This document shows, in pieces, positions 17,368 to 26,073 of a DNA stretch of 41,108 nt (positions within the stretch are counted from its first letter, which is position 1; every line of letters starts with the position of its first letter). This DNA is from Anaerolineae bacterium (lineage in GTDB: Bacteria > Chloroflexota > Anaerolineae > Aggregatilineales > Phototrophicaceae). The stretch is from assembly GCA_026645945.1 (NCBI GenBank), contig JAPKMO010000031.1, positions 1 through 41,108 of the forward strand, read 5' to 3'. Below the pieces are notes generated by a model. That model was not told the origin of the DNA, searched no databases, and worked only from the letters and a program-made list of their open reading frames with translations. A program made the translations under genes and the position numbers.

Positions 17368-19074
17368 ATGCCAAGGATGCGACTCGAACTGCGTCTTAGT
17401 TTATTGTATTTCGCGCTTGCTACCCTCTGGATCATCCTGTCCGATGCCTTGCTGGCGGCTGTTGCCGTCCCCGAAATCGTCAGCGCCGCGCAAACCTACA
17501 AAGGCGCACTGTTCGTTTTCGTCACTTCGCTGCTGCTGTTCGTGCTGTTAAGCCGGGAAATGGGACGCCGGCGGAAGGCCGACCGCGCCGCGCGCGAGGG
17601 CGAGATGAAGTTCAGCTACCTGTTCCTGAACAACCCGCTGCCGATGTGGATTTATGACCTGGAAACGCTGGCTTTCCTGGATGTCAACCAGGCGGCCATC
17701 GACCAGTACGGTTATTCACGCGCAGAGTTCCTGAGCCTGAAGATTACGGACATTCGCCCACCGGAGGATGTGCCGCGCCTGATGGAGAATCTTGCTGAAG
17801 CGCGGCCGGCGCTTCAGCGTTCCGGGTTATGGCGGCATCGCCTGAAAAACGGCCAGATCATTTATGTGGACATCGTATCCTACGAGGTGCGGTTCGATGG
17901 GTGCGCGGCGGCGCTGGTGGTTGCCCATAACGTCACCGAAAGCATCCGGGCGCGGCGCGACCTGCAAGAAAGCAGCGAGCGGCTGAAGGCTGTTTTTAAT
18001 GCTTCCCCGGTGGCGATTTTCGTTTTTGATACCGAAGGTCGAATCCGGCTGTCGAACCCGGCGGCAGAACAAATGTATGGCTGGGGTGCCGCCGAACTGA
18101 TCGGGCAGAGGCCGCCGTTCGTGCCGCCGGATAAAACCACCGAATTTGACGCTTTAATCCGGCGCGCGCTAACCGATGAAATCGTCACCAATTTTGAAAC
18201 CGAGCGGGTGCGGCGGGACGGCGAGCTTATCCAGGTGAGCATTTCGACAGCGGCCATTCATGACGCGGACAGCGCCGTTTACGAGGTGGTGGCGGTCGTC
18301 TCCGACATCACTGAGCGCAAACGTATGGAGGCCGACCTGCTGGAAAAAGAAAAACTGCGGCTGGCGCTGAATAAAGAGGTTGAACTGCGTAATATGCGGG
18401 ATCGTTTTATGTCTATGGTTTCGCACGAGTTTCGCAATCCGCTCTCGGTCATTGTGTCGTCCGGCGATATGCTGGAGCGGTATTATCCGCGTTTGTCGGA
18501 AGAATCCCGCAGCGAGCATTTCGCCAATATTCGGACTTACGCCAGCCGGCTGACCGATATGCTGGACGACATCCTGGCGCTGCTGCGCGCGGAATCCATC
18601 GGCCCGGAATTTAAGCCGACGCCGGTAGACCTGGCGCAGTTGTGCGAAAATGCCGTCGGCGAAGCCCGGCTGAAGGCGCAGAACCAATGGCAGATTCACT
18701 TCGCCAACCTGTCCGGCCAGACGATCATCAAAGCCGACGAAAAACTGCTGCGCCACGCTTTAAACAACCTGCTCTCCAACGCCATGAAATATTCCCCGCC
18801 TCAGAGCGTCGTGTCCGTCAAATTGTGGCAGGACGATCAGCGGCTGCATATCCAGGTGGCCGATCAGGGCATCGGCATCCCCCCGGAAAACCTCAAACGT
18901 CTGTTCGAGCCGTTCTACCGGGCGGAAAACGTCGGCGATATTCCCGGAACCGGCCTGGGGTTGGCGATCACCAAACAGGCGGTGGAACTGCACAACGGCC
19001 AGCTTGAGGTGGAAAGCGCCGTCGGCCTGGGCAGCGTTTTTACCATCCACCTGCCCGCCAGCCTCACCACTTGA
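17368..19074 (+). CDS. Membrane PAS-PAS sensor histidine kinase
   Basis: The protein has 568 residues. Two membrane segments near the N-terminus (about 11-33 and 45-65) are followed by two PAS domains (about 85-200, FSYLFLNNPLPMWIYD; and 203-320, LKAVFNASPVAIFVFDTEGR). Next come the dimerisation/phosphoacceptor helix with SHEFRNPLS (His353), the N box NNLLSNAMKYSPP, the G1 box DQGIGIPPE and the G2 box GTGLGLAI. It autophosphorylates His353 and should pass the phosphate to a response regulator. None is encoded nearby, so it is an orphan kinase. The short loop between membrane segments suggests sensing by the PAS domains rather than outside the cell. A second in-frame ATG at 17377 is preceded by AAGG and is an alternative start. 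Confidence 0.93.
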   Translation: MPRMRLELRLSLLYFALATLWIILSDALLAAVAVPEIVSAAQTYKGALFVFVTSLLLFVLLSREMGRRRKADRAAREGEMKFSYLFLNNPLPMWIYDLETLAFLDVNQAAIDQYGYSRAEFLSLKITDIRPPEDVPRLMENLAEARPALQRSGLWRHRLKNGQIIYVDIVSYEVRFDGCAAALVVAHNVTESIRARRDLQESSERLKAVFNASPVAIFVFDTEGRIRLSNPAAEQMYGWGAAELIGQRPPFVPPDKTTEFDALIRRALTDEIVTNFETERVRRDGELIQVSISTAAIHDADSAVYEVVAVVSDITERKRMEADLLEKEKLRLALNKEVELRNMRDRFMSMVSHEFRNPLSVIVSSGDMLERYYPRLSEESRSEHFANIRTYASRLTDMLDDILALLRAESIGPEFKPTPVDLAQLCENAVGEARLKAQNQWQIHFANLSGQTIIKADEKLLRHALNNLLSNAMKYSPPQSVVSVKLWQDDQRLHIQVADQGIGIPPENLKRLFEPFYRAENVGDIPGTGLGLAITKQAVELHNGQLEVESAVGLGSVFTIHLPASLTT

Positions 19075-19162
19075 CCGCAAGTGGACATAAACGGTTCTAT
19101 ATCCATTCCGCGCCTTCGTTAACACTGAAAACTGTGACTCGACCGCAATTCAGGAGAAGCCC

Positions 19163-19726
19163 ATGCCCAGGGACTATACCGCGCTGCCGTTCAACCAGGT
19201 GCGCCGCGCCGACCGCGCGATTGACGATGACGGGTGGATTCGCGCCTTTTTGAAACACGCGCCGTTCGGCACGCTGGCGACGGTCAGCGACGGGCAGCCG
19301 TTTGTGAACACCAACCTGTTCGTTTACGACGAATCGCGCGAGGTTATTTACCTGCACACCGCCCGCGTGGGGCGCACCCGTGCCAACGTGGACGCCGACG
19401 CGCGCGTATGTTTCAGCGTCAGCGAAATGGGGCGTTTTCTGCCGGCGGATACAGCATTGGGATTCAGCGTGGAGTATGCCGGGGTGGTGGTATTTGGCCG
19501 CGCGGAAATCGCTGCCGACCCGGATGAAGCGCGGCGCGGCCTGCAATTGCTGCTGGACAAATATTTCCCGCACCTTAAACCCGGTCGGGATTACCGCCCT
19601 ATCACCGACGAAGAACTGGCACGCACGGCGGTTTACCGCATCGAAATTGACTCCTGGAGCGGCAAACAGAAAGCCGTCGCGCCCGATTTTCCCGGCGCAT
19701 TTTTTTATGGGCAGGCGAGGTCTTAA
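19163..19726 (+). CDS. Pyridoxamine 5'-phosphate oxidase-like flavin-binding protein
   Basis: The protein has 187 residues. The split-barrel flavin-binding pattern of the PNPOx-like/NimA-type group is visible: FGTLATVSDGQPFVNTNLFV (strands 1-2), IYLHTARVGRTRANVD, VCFSVSE and VEYAGVVVFGRAEI, ending with the substrate-side segment YRIEIDSWSGKQKA. Related proteins bind FMN, F420 or heme and reduce or sense small molecules; which one applies cannot be told. CAGGAGAAG lies 3-11 bases before the ATG. It stands alone between the kinase gene and a convergent gene; the 153-base convergent spacer (19727-19879) has no clear terminator. Confidence 0.85.
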   Translation: MPRDYTALPFNQVRRADRAIDDDGWIRAFLKHAPFGTLATVSDGQPFVNTNLFVYDESREVIYLHTARVGRTRANVDADARVCFSVSEMGRFLPADTALGFSVEYAGVVVFGRAEIAADPDEARRGLQLLLDKYFPHLKPGRDYRPITDEELARTAVYRIEIDSWSGKQKAVAPDFPGAFFYGQARS

Positions 19727-19879
19727 TGCCGTTTCCAGTTACAAGCTGCCAGTTTAAATCACGACCCTTGATGACCCTGAATACCTGATCTGGCATCTTA
19801 CGGATTTGTGGTTTACAGGCAGCAGCCAAGCCTGATACGCTGGGACTGTATTAAGCGGCGAAGAATCAAACCGGGGCGG

Positions 19880-21403
19880 CTACCAGTTAATTTTCACATC
19901 GCGCCGCCAGTATTTTAAGACCAGCGCGCCGCCGGGCATGGCCGCCGCCAGCCGGTAGAGCAGGTCCCAATCATCGGCGGCCAGGATGTTCAGCAGCGGA
20001 ATACCCGCCGCGTACAGTCCTGCGCCCGCCGCCAGCGCCGCCAGCGGCGATATTTCCCGCAGCGCCAGCATCACCGCGCCCACCACCGCGCCCAGCGCCG
20101 CCAGCCGCAGCAGGCGCGGCGCGATGCGCCGCCCGTCCCACCCGGCAGCGCGGAAAATTCGCAGCAGCAGCGCCAGCGCCAGCAGCTCGGCGCACACCGA
20201 AGCCAGCGCCGCGCCCTGTACGCCCAGCGCCGGCAGCAGTGCCACCAGCAGCGCCACGTTGGCCGCCAGCCCAACGGCGCGAATCAGCAGGGTGATACGC
20301 TGGCGGTTCTGCACCATCAACCCGCGCGCCAGCACGCTGGCGAACATCGCCAGCAGCGCATACCAGATCAGAATCCGCAGCACGTCCGCCGTTGGGCGAA
20401 AGTCCTCACCGAACAGCGGCACGGTGATTTCCGCCGCAAAAATCGTCGTCACCAGGCTGATCGGCAGGCTGACCAGCAGCGTGAAGAAGGCCAGTTTGTC
20501 CACCATAAATCCGAACAGCGGGCTGCGGCCATCGCCGTAAGCGCGGGACATGAGAGGAAAGGTCGCCAGCAGCACGGTGGTATTGAGCAGTTCGATCACG
20601 CCGAAGATCAGCACGAAGGCCGCCGACAGGTAGCCGGTTTCGGCATCGCCGATGAAACGATTGGTCAGCAGCCTGCCGGCCTGCTGGTAGGCCAGCGAGA
20701 GAAAGGCCGCCAGCGCCAGCGGCGTGCCGTTGACCAGCAGCGGCCAGGCGATGGTACGGTCAAACGGCCAGGCCGGGCGCGTGCCGCCGCGCCAGAGCAG
20801 CCACCACAAAACCGCCGCCCGGATTATCCCGGCGATTATCGTGCCGGCGTATACGCCGAACAGCCCATAACCACCGGCCAGCCCCAGTCCTGCCAGCACC
20901 ACCAGCAGCACCACATGCCCCACCGACACCGCCGACGAGGCCAGCATACGCTCCTGCGCCAGCAGCAGGTCGTTACACATGCTGCCCAGGATGTCCACGA
21001 TTAGGCTGATGCCAGCGATGGCGACGAAAACCCGCACGGTTTCGTCGTAGCCGCCCAGCGCCGCCGCCATGTTTAGGCCTACATAGGCCAGCAGCGCCAG
21101 CAGCGTTTGCATGAACAGCGTGGCGGTCAGGTAGCGCCCGGCTTCTTCCGGGCGGCGCGCCACGTCCCGCACCACGATTGGCCCCATGCCGAAGTTGGGG
21201 ACAGTTGAGCCGATCATAATGAAGGCCAGCACCACGCCGTAAATGCCGTACATAGCCGGGCCAAGCGCCGGCGCGAGTATAAGCTGCCAGCCGAACTGCA
21301 AACCCCGGCTGAGGATGCTGGCAGCGGCAATTGCCCCGGCGTTGCGGGCCGCGCGGCGCGCCTCCGCGCCGGAGATAGCAGGCGCAGGCGTTTCGGTCAT
21401 CAT
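19880..21403 (-). CDS. Oligosaccharide flippase family (Wzx/MATE-like) membrane protein
   Basis: The protein has 507 residues and about 12-14 hydrophobic helices. The N-terminal block RNAGAIAAASILSRGLQFGW and then ALGPAMYGIYGVVLAFIMIG matches the polysaccharide-biosynthesis/MviN-Wzx group of the MOP superfamily. Such proteins flip lipid-linked glycans across the membrane. It is 19 bases downstream of mutS2 on the same strand and probably co-transcribed. No glycosyltransferases are adjacent, so its substrate is open. Two adjacent ATGs (21403 and 21400) are possible starts. Confidence 0.87.
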   Translation of the reverse strand: MMTETPAPAISGAEARRAARNAGAIAAASILSRGLQFGWQLILAPALGPAMYGIYGVVLAFIMIGSTVPNFGMGPIVVRDVARRPEEAGRYLTATLFMQTLLALLAYVGLNMAAALGGYDETVRVFVAIAGISLIVDILGSMCNDLLLAQERMLASSAVSVGHVVLLVVLAGLGLAGGYGLFGVYAGTIIAGIIRAAVLWWLLWRGGTRPAWPFDRTIAWPLLVNGTPLALAAFLSLAYQQAGRLLTNRFIGDAETGYLSAAFVLIFGVIELLNTTVLLATFPLMSRAYGDGRSPLFGFMVDKLAFFTLLVSLPISLVTTIFAAEITVPLFGEDFRPTADVLRILIWYALLAMFASVLARGLMVQNRQRITLLIRAVGLAANVALLVALLPALGVQGAALASVCAELLALALLLRIFRAAGWDGRRIAPRLLRLAALGAVVGAVMLALREISPLAALAAGAGLYAAGIPLLNILAADDWDLLYRLAAAMPGGALVLKYWRRDVKINW

Positions 21404-21422
21404 ATCGAGGATTGGCCGCCGG

Positions 21423-23822
21423 TTACGTCAGCGGGACCATGTGGATGATGGTCACGCCGCCGCCGCCTTCCTGCGGCAGCGCCTCGGTAACTTTGGAAAC
21501 CAGCGGGTGATGTTCCACACGCTCGCGGACGGCCTTCTTCAGCGCGCCGGTCCCCTTGCCGTGTACGATGCGGGCGAACGGCAGCCCGGCCATATAAGCA
21601 GCATCCACGTAAGTTTCCAGGCGTTTAAGCGCGTCGTCCACGCGCTCGCCGCGCAGGTCAAGCTCCAGCCCTGGCGACTGGCCTTTCGGCACAATCGGGT
21701 CGGGCGATTTTTCGTATTCGCGTTTGTGGCCGCGTTTCATCTGGCGCTTCTGGCTGGGGGGGCGCTGCGCCACTTCGTCCAGGGCGGCGCGCACCTTCAA
21801 CGAGCCGACCTGGACAACGGCTTCGTTTTTCTCTAGTTCGCTGATGATGCCCTCGGCGTTCAGCTTTGGCAGCCAGACGTTATCGCCCAGCCGGGGCGTC
21901 CAGGAGTCGATAACGATGATTTCGCCCTCGTTTTCGACCGGTTTTTCCAGCCCTGCCGCCAACCCCGCTGCCTGATCCTGCACGGCTTTAAGCGCATCCA
22001 GCGGCAGCGAGGCGGTTCGCATATCCGACCGCAGGCGTTTGACTTCTCGCTGGAAGGTGCGGATTTCTTCCTCCGCCTGCCGCCGCGCCGAGGCAATGAT
22101 GTCCCGGCGTTCATCCTCGATTTTGTCCAGGCGGGCTTGCAGTTCGGCGCGCTGTTCTTCGGCTTCTTCGCGCAGGGCGAGGATCGCCAGCTGGTTGCGG
22201 CGGATTTCTTCGCGCGTCCGCTGGATTTCGTCCAGCAGGTCATCGGCCACCAGTTCTTCGGTGGCGACCATCGTGCGCGCGTCTTCAATGATGGCCGCGT
22301 CCAGCCCCAGCCGCTGCGCGATTGCCAGCGCGTTGGAGCGCCCCGGCAGGCCAACGATCAGGCGGTAGGTGGGGCGCAGGGTCGCCAGGTCAAATTCAAC
22401 GCTGGCGTTGCGGACACCGGGCGTTTCCACGCTGTAGATTTTCAGTTCGGGATGGTGCGTGGTGACGATGGTCGTCACCCGGCGGTTGACCAGATGCGTC
22501 AGGATGGCCCGCGCCAGCGCCGAACCTTCCGCCGGGTCGGTGCCGGCGCCCAGTTCGTCCAGCAGCACCAACGAACGTTCGTCACATTCGCGCAAAATCT
22601 GGATGGTGTTGGTCATGTGGGACGAAAACGTGCTGAGGGACTGCTCGATGCTCTGTTCGTCGCCGATGTCGGCGTAAATGCCGGCGAATACGCTGATCTT
22701 GGCCTGTTCAGCGGGGATTTGCAGGCCGGACTGCGCCATCAGTGCCATCAGGCCGATAGTCTTAAGCGAAACGGTTTTGCCGCCGGTGTTCGGCCCGGTG
22801 ATGACCAGTGTCCAGGTGGATTCGTCCAACTCCACGTCAATCGGCACAACGCTGCCGGTCAGCAGCGGGTGGCGCGCGCCGCGCAGGTAAATGGTGCTGC
22901 CGGGGTGATTGGGATGGTTGGAGCGCGCCCGGAAGGGCAGCAGCGCCGGCTCGACGGCGTTTAACTCCTCGGCATAACGCGCCCTGGCAAGAATCAGGTC
23001 AAGATAGGCCAGCACCTCGACAGTGCGGACGATGTATTCCGACTGCCTGCCGATTTCGTCGGTGAGCGCCTGGAGGATGCGGCGGATTTCTTTTTCTTCG
23101 TCCAGCTGCAGTTCGCGGTAAGTATTGTTCAGTTCCACCGTTGCCAGGGGTTCGATGAACAGCGTCGCGCCGCTGGCGGACGAGTCGTGAACGATGCCGG
23201 GGATGCGGCCTTTAAATTCCGCTTTGATGGGGATGACATAACGCCCACTGCGGGTGGTGATGATAGCTTCCTGCAAAAACAGCGCGTTCGCGCCGGAGGT
23301 GATGATGCGCGTCAGGCGGGTTTGCAGGCGGTCGTAGGCCAGCTTCATATCGCGCCGGATGATCGCTAACTGCGCGCTGGCCGAGTCCAGGATTTCGCCT
23401 TTTTCGTTCAGCACGCGGCCAATTTCATCCTGGAGCGCGGTGCATTCCTCGGCCTCGTTGACCAGATCGGCCAGCAGGGGGTACTGCCCTTTCATCCGGC
23501 CCAGGGTGCGCCGCAGGGCGGTGGCGCGGCGCAGGGTCTGGCGGATGTCCAGCAGGGTTTGCGGCTCCACCAGGACGCCGCGCGTGGCCTGTACTGCCGC
23601 GTCGCGCACGTCACGCGCGCCGCCGAGCGAAATATTGACTTTATTTTCAAACAGCAGCCGGGCTTCGGCGGTTTCGCGCTGCCAGTTCTGAGCTTCTTCC
23701 AGGTCGGTCGTCGGCTGAAGCTCGCGCGCCAGATCGGCGCCGGCAGAAAACGAACAGTGTTTGGCAAGCTGCTCAAGAATTTTGTGGAGTTCAAGGGTCT
23801 GAATGGATTTTTCGTTAATCAC
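21423..23822 (-). CDS. mutS2: Endonuclease/ribosome-splitting ATPase MutS2 (RqcU)
   Basis: The protein has 799 residues, the normal MutS2 length. The N-terminus (NEKSIQTLELHKILEQLAKH) matches the family. The order is core/lever region, ATPase with Walker A GPNTGGKTVSLK (about 342) and DELGAGTDPAEGSALA (Walker B/D loop), a long charged coiled coil (about 520-640, EEIRRNQLAILALREEAEEQ), a KOW-like strand region (LGDNVWLPKLNAEG), and a C-terminal Smr domain with LDLRG and HGKGTGALKK. It splits collided ribosomes and/or suppresses recombination (family knowledge). The start is GTG 23822 because the family N-terminus begins there. It overlaps by GTGA the end of a 7-codon leader ORF and has its own promoter. 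Confidence 0.95.
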   Translation of the reverse strand: MINEKSIQTLELHKILEQLAKHCSFSAGADLARELQPTTDLEEAQNWQRETAEARLLFENKVNISLGGARDVRDAAVQATRGVLVEPQTLLDIRQTLRRATALRRTLGRMKGQYPLLADLVNEAEECTALQDEIGRVLNEKGEILDSASAQLAIIRRDMKLAYDRLQTRLTRIITSGANALFLQEAIITTRSGRYVIPIKAEFKGRIPGIVHDSSASGATLFIEPLATVELNNTYRELQLDEEKEIRRILQALTDEIGRQSEYIVRTVEVLAYLDLILARARYAEELNAVEPALLPFRARSNHPNHPGSTIYLRGARHPLLTGSVVPIDVELDESTWTLVITGPNTGGKTVSLKTIGLMALMAQSGLQIPAEQAKISVFAGIYADIGDEQSIEQSLSTFSSHMTNTIQILRECDERSLVLLDELGAGTDPAEGSALARAILTHLVNRRVTTIVTTHHPELKIYSVETPGVRNASVEFDLATLRPTYRLIVGLPGRSNALAIAQRLGLDAAIIEDARTMVATEELVADDLLDEIQRTREEIRRNQLAILALREEAEEQRAELQARLDKIEDERRDIIASARRQAEEEIRTFQREVKRLRSDMRTASLPLDALKAVQDQAAGLAAGLEKPVENEGEIIVIDSWTPRLGDNVWLPKLNAEGIISELEKNEAVVQVGSLKVRAALDEVAQRPPSQKRQMKRGHKREYEKSPDPIVPKGQSPGLELDLRGERVDDALKRLETYVDAAYMAGLPFARIVHGKGTGALKKAVRERVEHHPLVSKVTEALPQEGGGGVTIIHMVPLT

Positions 23823-23842
23823 GGTCTGATCTCGACTTGCAT
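23819..23842 (-). CDS. Possible 7-codon leader ORF (MQVEIRP) overlapping the mutS2 start
   Basis: ATG at 23842 to TGA at 23821-23819. The stop shares GTGA with the mutS2 GTG start. The ATG lies about 4-6 bases downstream of the transcription start predicted from the promoter at 23853-23881, so it would be translated from a nearly leaderless message. No ribosome-binding site precedes either ATG or GTG. The reading frame is too short to judge by coding statistics; the claim rests on geometry alone. Confidence 0.35.
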   Translation of the reverse strand: MQVEIRP

Positions 23843-23852
23843 GAACGGTGGA

Positions 23853-23881
23853 AGTATAGGCGGCGCAGGGCGAAAAGTCAA
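23853..23881 (-). promoter_or_regulatory. Strong sigma70-type promoter of mutS2
   Basis: Read on the minus strand: TTGACT (23881-23876), 17 bases, TATACT (23858-23853). Both boxes match consensus at 5 of 6 positions with ideal spacing. The predicted start is near 23846. It makes mutS2 transcription independent of the upstream transporter operon. Confidence 0.7.
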
Positions 23882-23909
23882 TTGCCGGTTGTTAAGGGGT
23901 CAGGAAGGG

Positions 23910-23933
23910 TTTTGAGCGGCACAAGGGCCGCCG
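23910..23933. repeat. 24-base intergenic palindromic repeat, copy 1
   Basis: TTTTGAGCGGC, ACAAGG, GCCGCCG. It has the same length, arms and flanks as the element at 27899-27922; only the loop differs. It lies between the FbpC-like gene and mutS2. Confidence 0.6.
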
Positions 23934-23937
23934 AGTC

Positions 23938-24966
23938 TCATGGGGTTTTGAGCGCGTGCAGAGGCGCGCGCGCGCCGACGCGCACCCGCTGGCCGGGCGC
24001 GAAAGCCGGGCGCGAGTCTAGGCGGGCCACCAGTTCCGAGCCGTCATCCAGGCGCAGGCCGAGACGCTGGTCATGCCCGTAAAATTCGCGCCATATGACG
24101 GCGGCGTTGGGCGTGTCGCCGTCGGCGGACAGGCTGACATCTTCAGGCCGCAGCAAAACATCCACCGCGCCGTAGGCGGCGGCGGCCAGCGGCAGCCTCC
24201 CGATGACGGCGGCGGCGGTATCGCCCTGCGCTTCGGCAGGCAGAAAGTTCGCCTCGCCGACGAAACGGGCGACCGCATGGCTGGCCGGGCGGTGATAAAG
24301 CTGTTCCGGCGCGGCGAACTGAGCGATGCGGCCTTCCAGCATCACCGCCACCTGGTCGGCCAGGCTGAGCGCCTCTTCCTGGTCGTGAGTGACAAAAATA
24401 CAGGTTTTGCCGGTTTGCCGCAGGATGCCCCGCACTTCGGCGCGCACCTGCGTGCGGAGCGCGGCGTCCAGGTTGGAAAACGGCTCGTCCAGCAGCAGGA
24501 CTTCCGGCGACGGGGCGAGGGCGCGCGCCAGGGCGACACGCTGCTGCTGACCGCCGGAAAGTTCGTAGGGCATTCGCCCGCCCAGGCCGTCCAGTCCCGC
24601 CAGCGCCAGCATCTCGGTCACGCGCGCCGTTTTATCCCGCCAAGGCAGCCCGAAACCGATGTTGTCGGCTACGTTTAAATGCGGGAACAGGGCGTATTCC
24701 TGGAACACCATACCCACGCGGCGCTGCTCCGCCGGGACGCGCGCGCCGTCCCCGACGACTGTTCGCCCGTTAATGGTGATGAGTCCCTGCTCCGGCCATT
24801 CAAAACCGGCGATCAGGCGCAGCAGGGTGGTTTTGCCGCAGCCGCTCGGTCCCAGCAGCGCCAGGATTTCCCCAGCGCGGACGCTGAGGCTAATACCCTG
24901 AATAACGGGAATCGTCCCGAACGATTTTTCCAGGTTGCGGCATTCCAGCATGGCGGGCATGGTCAC
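23938..24966 (-). CDS. ABC importer ATP-binding protein, FbpC/PotA-like (CUT1/FbpC group)
   Basis: The protein has 342 residues. Walker A is GPSGCGKTT (39-47), the signature is LSGGQQQRVALARAL, Walker B is VLLLDEPFSNLD and the switch is FVTHDQEEALS. After the ATPase domain comes a ~110-residue regulatory TOBE-like part (VDVLLRPEDVSLSADGD). This arrangement is that of ATPases for iron(III), sulfate, thiamine, polyamine or 2-aminoethylphosphonate importers. Its partner is the fused permease at the head of the operon (26074-27681). Its start overlaps the end of the YwiC-like gene by 4 bases. It is probably the last gene of this operon. Confidence 0.9.
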   Translation of the reverse strand: MTMPAMLECRNLEKSFGTIPVIQGISLSVRAGEILALLGPSGCGKTTLLRLIAGFEWPEQGLITINGRTVVGDGARVPAEQRRVGMVFQEYALFPHLNVADNIGFGLPWRDKTARVTEMLALAGLDGLGGRMPYELSGGQQQRVALARALAPSPEVLLLDEPFSNLDAALRTQVRAEVRGILRQTGKTCIFVTHDQEEALSLADQVAVMLEGRIAQFAAPEQLYHRPASHAVARFVGEANFLPAEAQGDTAAAVIGRLPLAAAAYGAVDVLLRPEDVSLSADGDTPNAAVIWREFYGHDQRLGLRLDDGSELVARLDSRPAFAPGQRVRVGARAPLHALKTP

Positions 24967-25748
24967 AGTTCCCAGGCAAAACCCAACGCGGACAGCAGCA
25001 CCGTCAGCAGGCCGTAGGCGATTTCGCGGAAGCCGATGGTTTTAGCCGGCGTCGGCACGCGGCGGTACAGCCCCAGCGCCGCCCGCGCCAGCAGCATCAG
25101 CAGCGCGGCGCTCGCCAGCAGCGGCGCTAACCCGCCCGCCCACAGCGCCAGCGCAGCCAGGAAACCGGCGATCTGCGCCGCCAGCGGCGGAAGGTTGGCC
25201 GCCGGTTTGCCGTGTTCCAGGCGCAGACGGGCGCGCACGTACAGCACCGACGGCAGCGCGCGCGCCGCTAAAATCGCCCACAGCGCCAGCGCCGGGGGCA
25301 GCGCCCAGCCGCCCGCCAGGGCAATGCTGCTGCCGACCGACGCCAGCGCCAGCGGCCCGGCCAGTTCTGGCAGGGCGGCGCGGCTGCGGTTGGCGAAGTC
25401 GTAAACCAGCTGCACAGCCATGAAGGGAGAGCCAAGCGCCATCGGCAGCAGGATGTCCGGGCCGGCGATCAACACGGCGGCGGTGAACCCCAGCAGCGAA
25501 ACCGCACCGTAGGCCAGCACGAAACGTTCCGCAGCGGTGGTGCGGGCAAAACGCCTGCCGCGCCTGCGGTCGGCCAGGGCGATTTTGAGCGGCTGCCGCA
25601 CCAGGAACATGCCCAGCACCCCAACCGCCAGCCACAGCCCCACCGCCGACGGCGCGACCAGCAGCCCCAACAGAACTGGTTCTAACAAAAAGCCCCAGCC
25701 GCCGTGTTCGGCGGGCAGGGCGACGGATCGGATTTTGACGGCGGTCAT
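24963..25748 (-). CDS. YwiC-like family membrane protein
   Basis: The protein has 261 residues and about eight hydrophobic helices. The N-terminus LPAEHGGWGFLLEPVLLGLL is the diagnostic start of the YwiC-like family, and a charged loop (LADRRRGRRFAR) follows TM2. No molecular function is established for the family; Bacillus ywiC lies in the anaerobic nitrate-respiration region. Here it is locked between a cupin gene and an importer ATPase by 4-base overlaps on both sides, so it is made together with the transporter. It might be a membrane accessory of it, but this is inference. Confidence 0.85.
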   Translation of the reverse strand: MTAVKIRSVALPAEHGGWGFLLEPVLLGLLVAPSAVGLWLAVGVLGMFLVRQPLKIALADRRRGRRFARTTAAERFVLAYGAVSLLGFTAAVLIAGPDILLPMALGSPFMAVQLVYDFANRSRAALPELAGPLALASVGSSIALAGGWALPPALALWAILAARALPSVLYVRARLRLEHGKPAANLPPLAAQIAGFLAALALWAGGLAPLLASAALLMLLARAALGLYRRVPTPAKTIGFREIAYGLLTVLLSALGFAWEL

Positions 25749-26068
25749 TTTGCGGATTTGAGCATCAGCAGCAGCATAATAACCGGCGTTTCGGCATGGA
25801 CGCTGTGCGGCAGGTGGGCGGCCATGTGAACCCAGGCGTTCGCCCCGGCCTGGTAGGTGTCGCCGCCAACGCTGATACGCGCTTCGCCCTGGAGAATATG
25901 CAGGATAGCCGGCATCGAGGCGGTATGCTCGGACAGTTCTTCGCCGGCGGCGAAGCCGAACAGTACGGCGCGGGTGTGGTCGTCATCGTGGATGGTCTGG
26001 CTGAGGATGCCTTTGGCCGGCAGGTTGGCCGGATCGGTCAGATTGTTCAGATAGGTATAGGCGTTCAT
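25745..26068 (-). CDS. Small single-domain cupin protein
   Basis: The protein has 107 residues. The cupin core is visible: EELSEHTASMPAILHILQGE is motif 1 (with His but fewer ligands than the full G(X)5HXH(X)3,4E(X)6G), then GDTYQAGANAWVHMAAHLPH is the motif 2 region. The barrel suggests metal or small-ligand binding; MAAHLPHSVHA carries three His that could bind metal. It starts 5 bases after the permease stop and overlaps the YwiC-like gene by 4 bases. It might sense or bind the metal that the transporter handles (inference). Confidence 0.85.
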   Translation of the reverse strand: MNAYTYLNNLTDPANLPAKGILSQTIHDDDHTRAVLFGFAAGEELSEHTASMPAILHILQGEARISVGGDTYQAGANAWVHMAAHLPHSVHAETPVIMLLLMLKSAK

Positions 26069-26073
26069 TGAAT

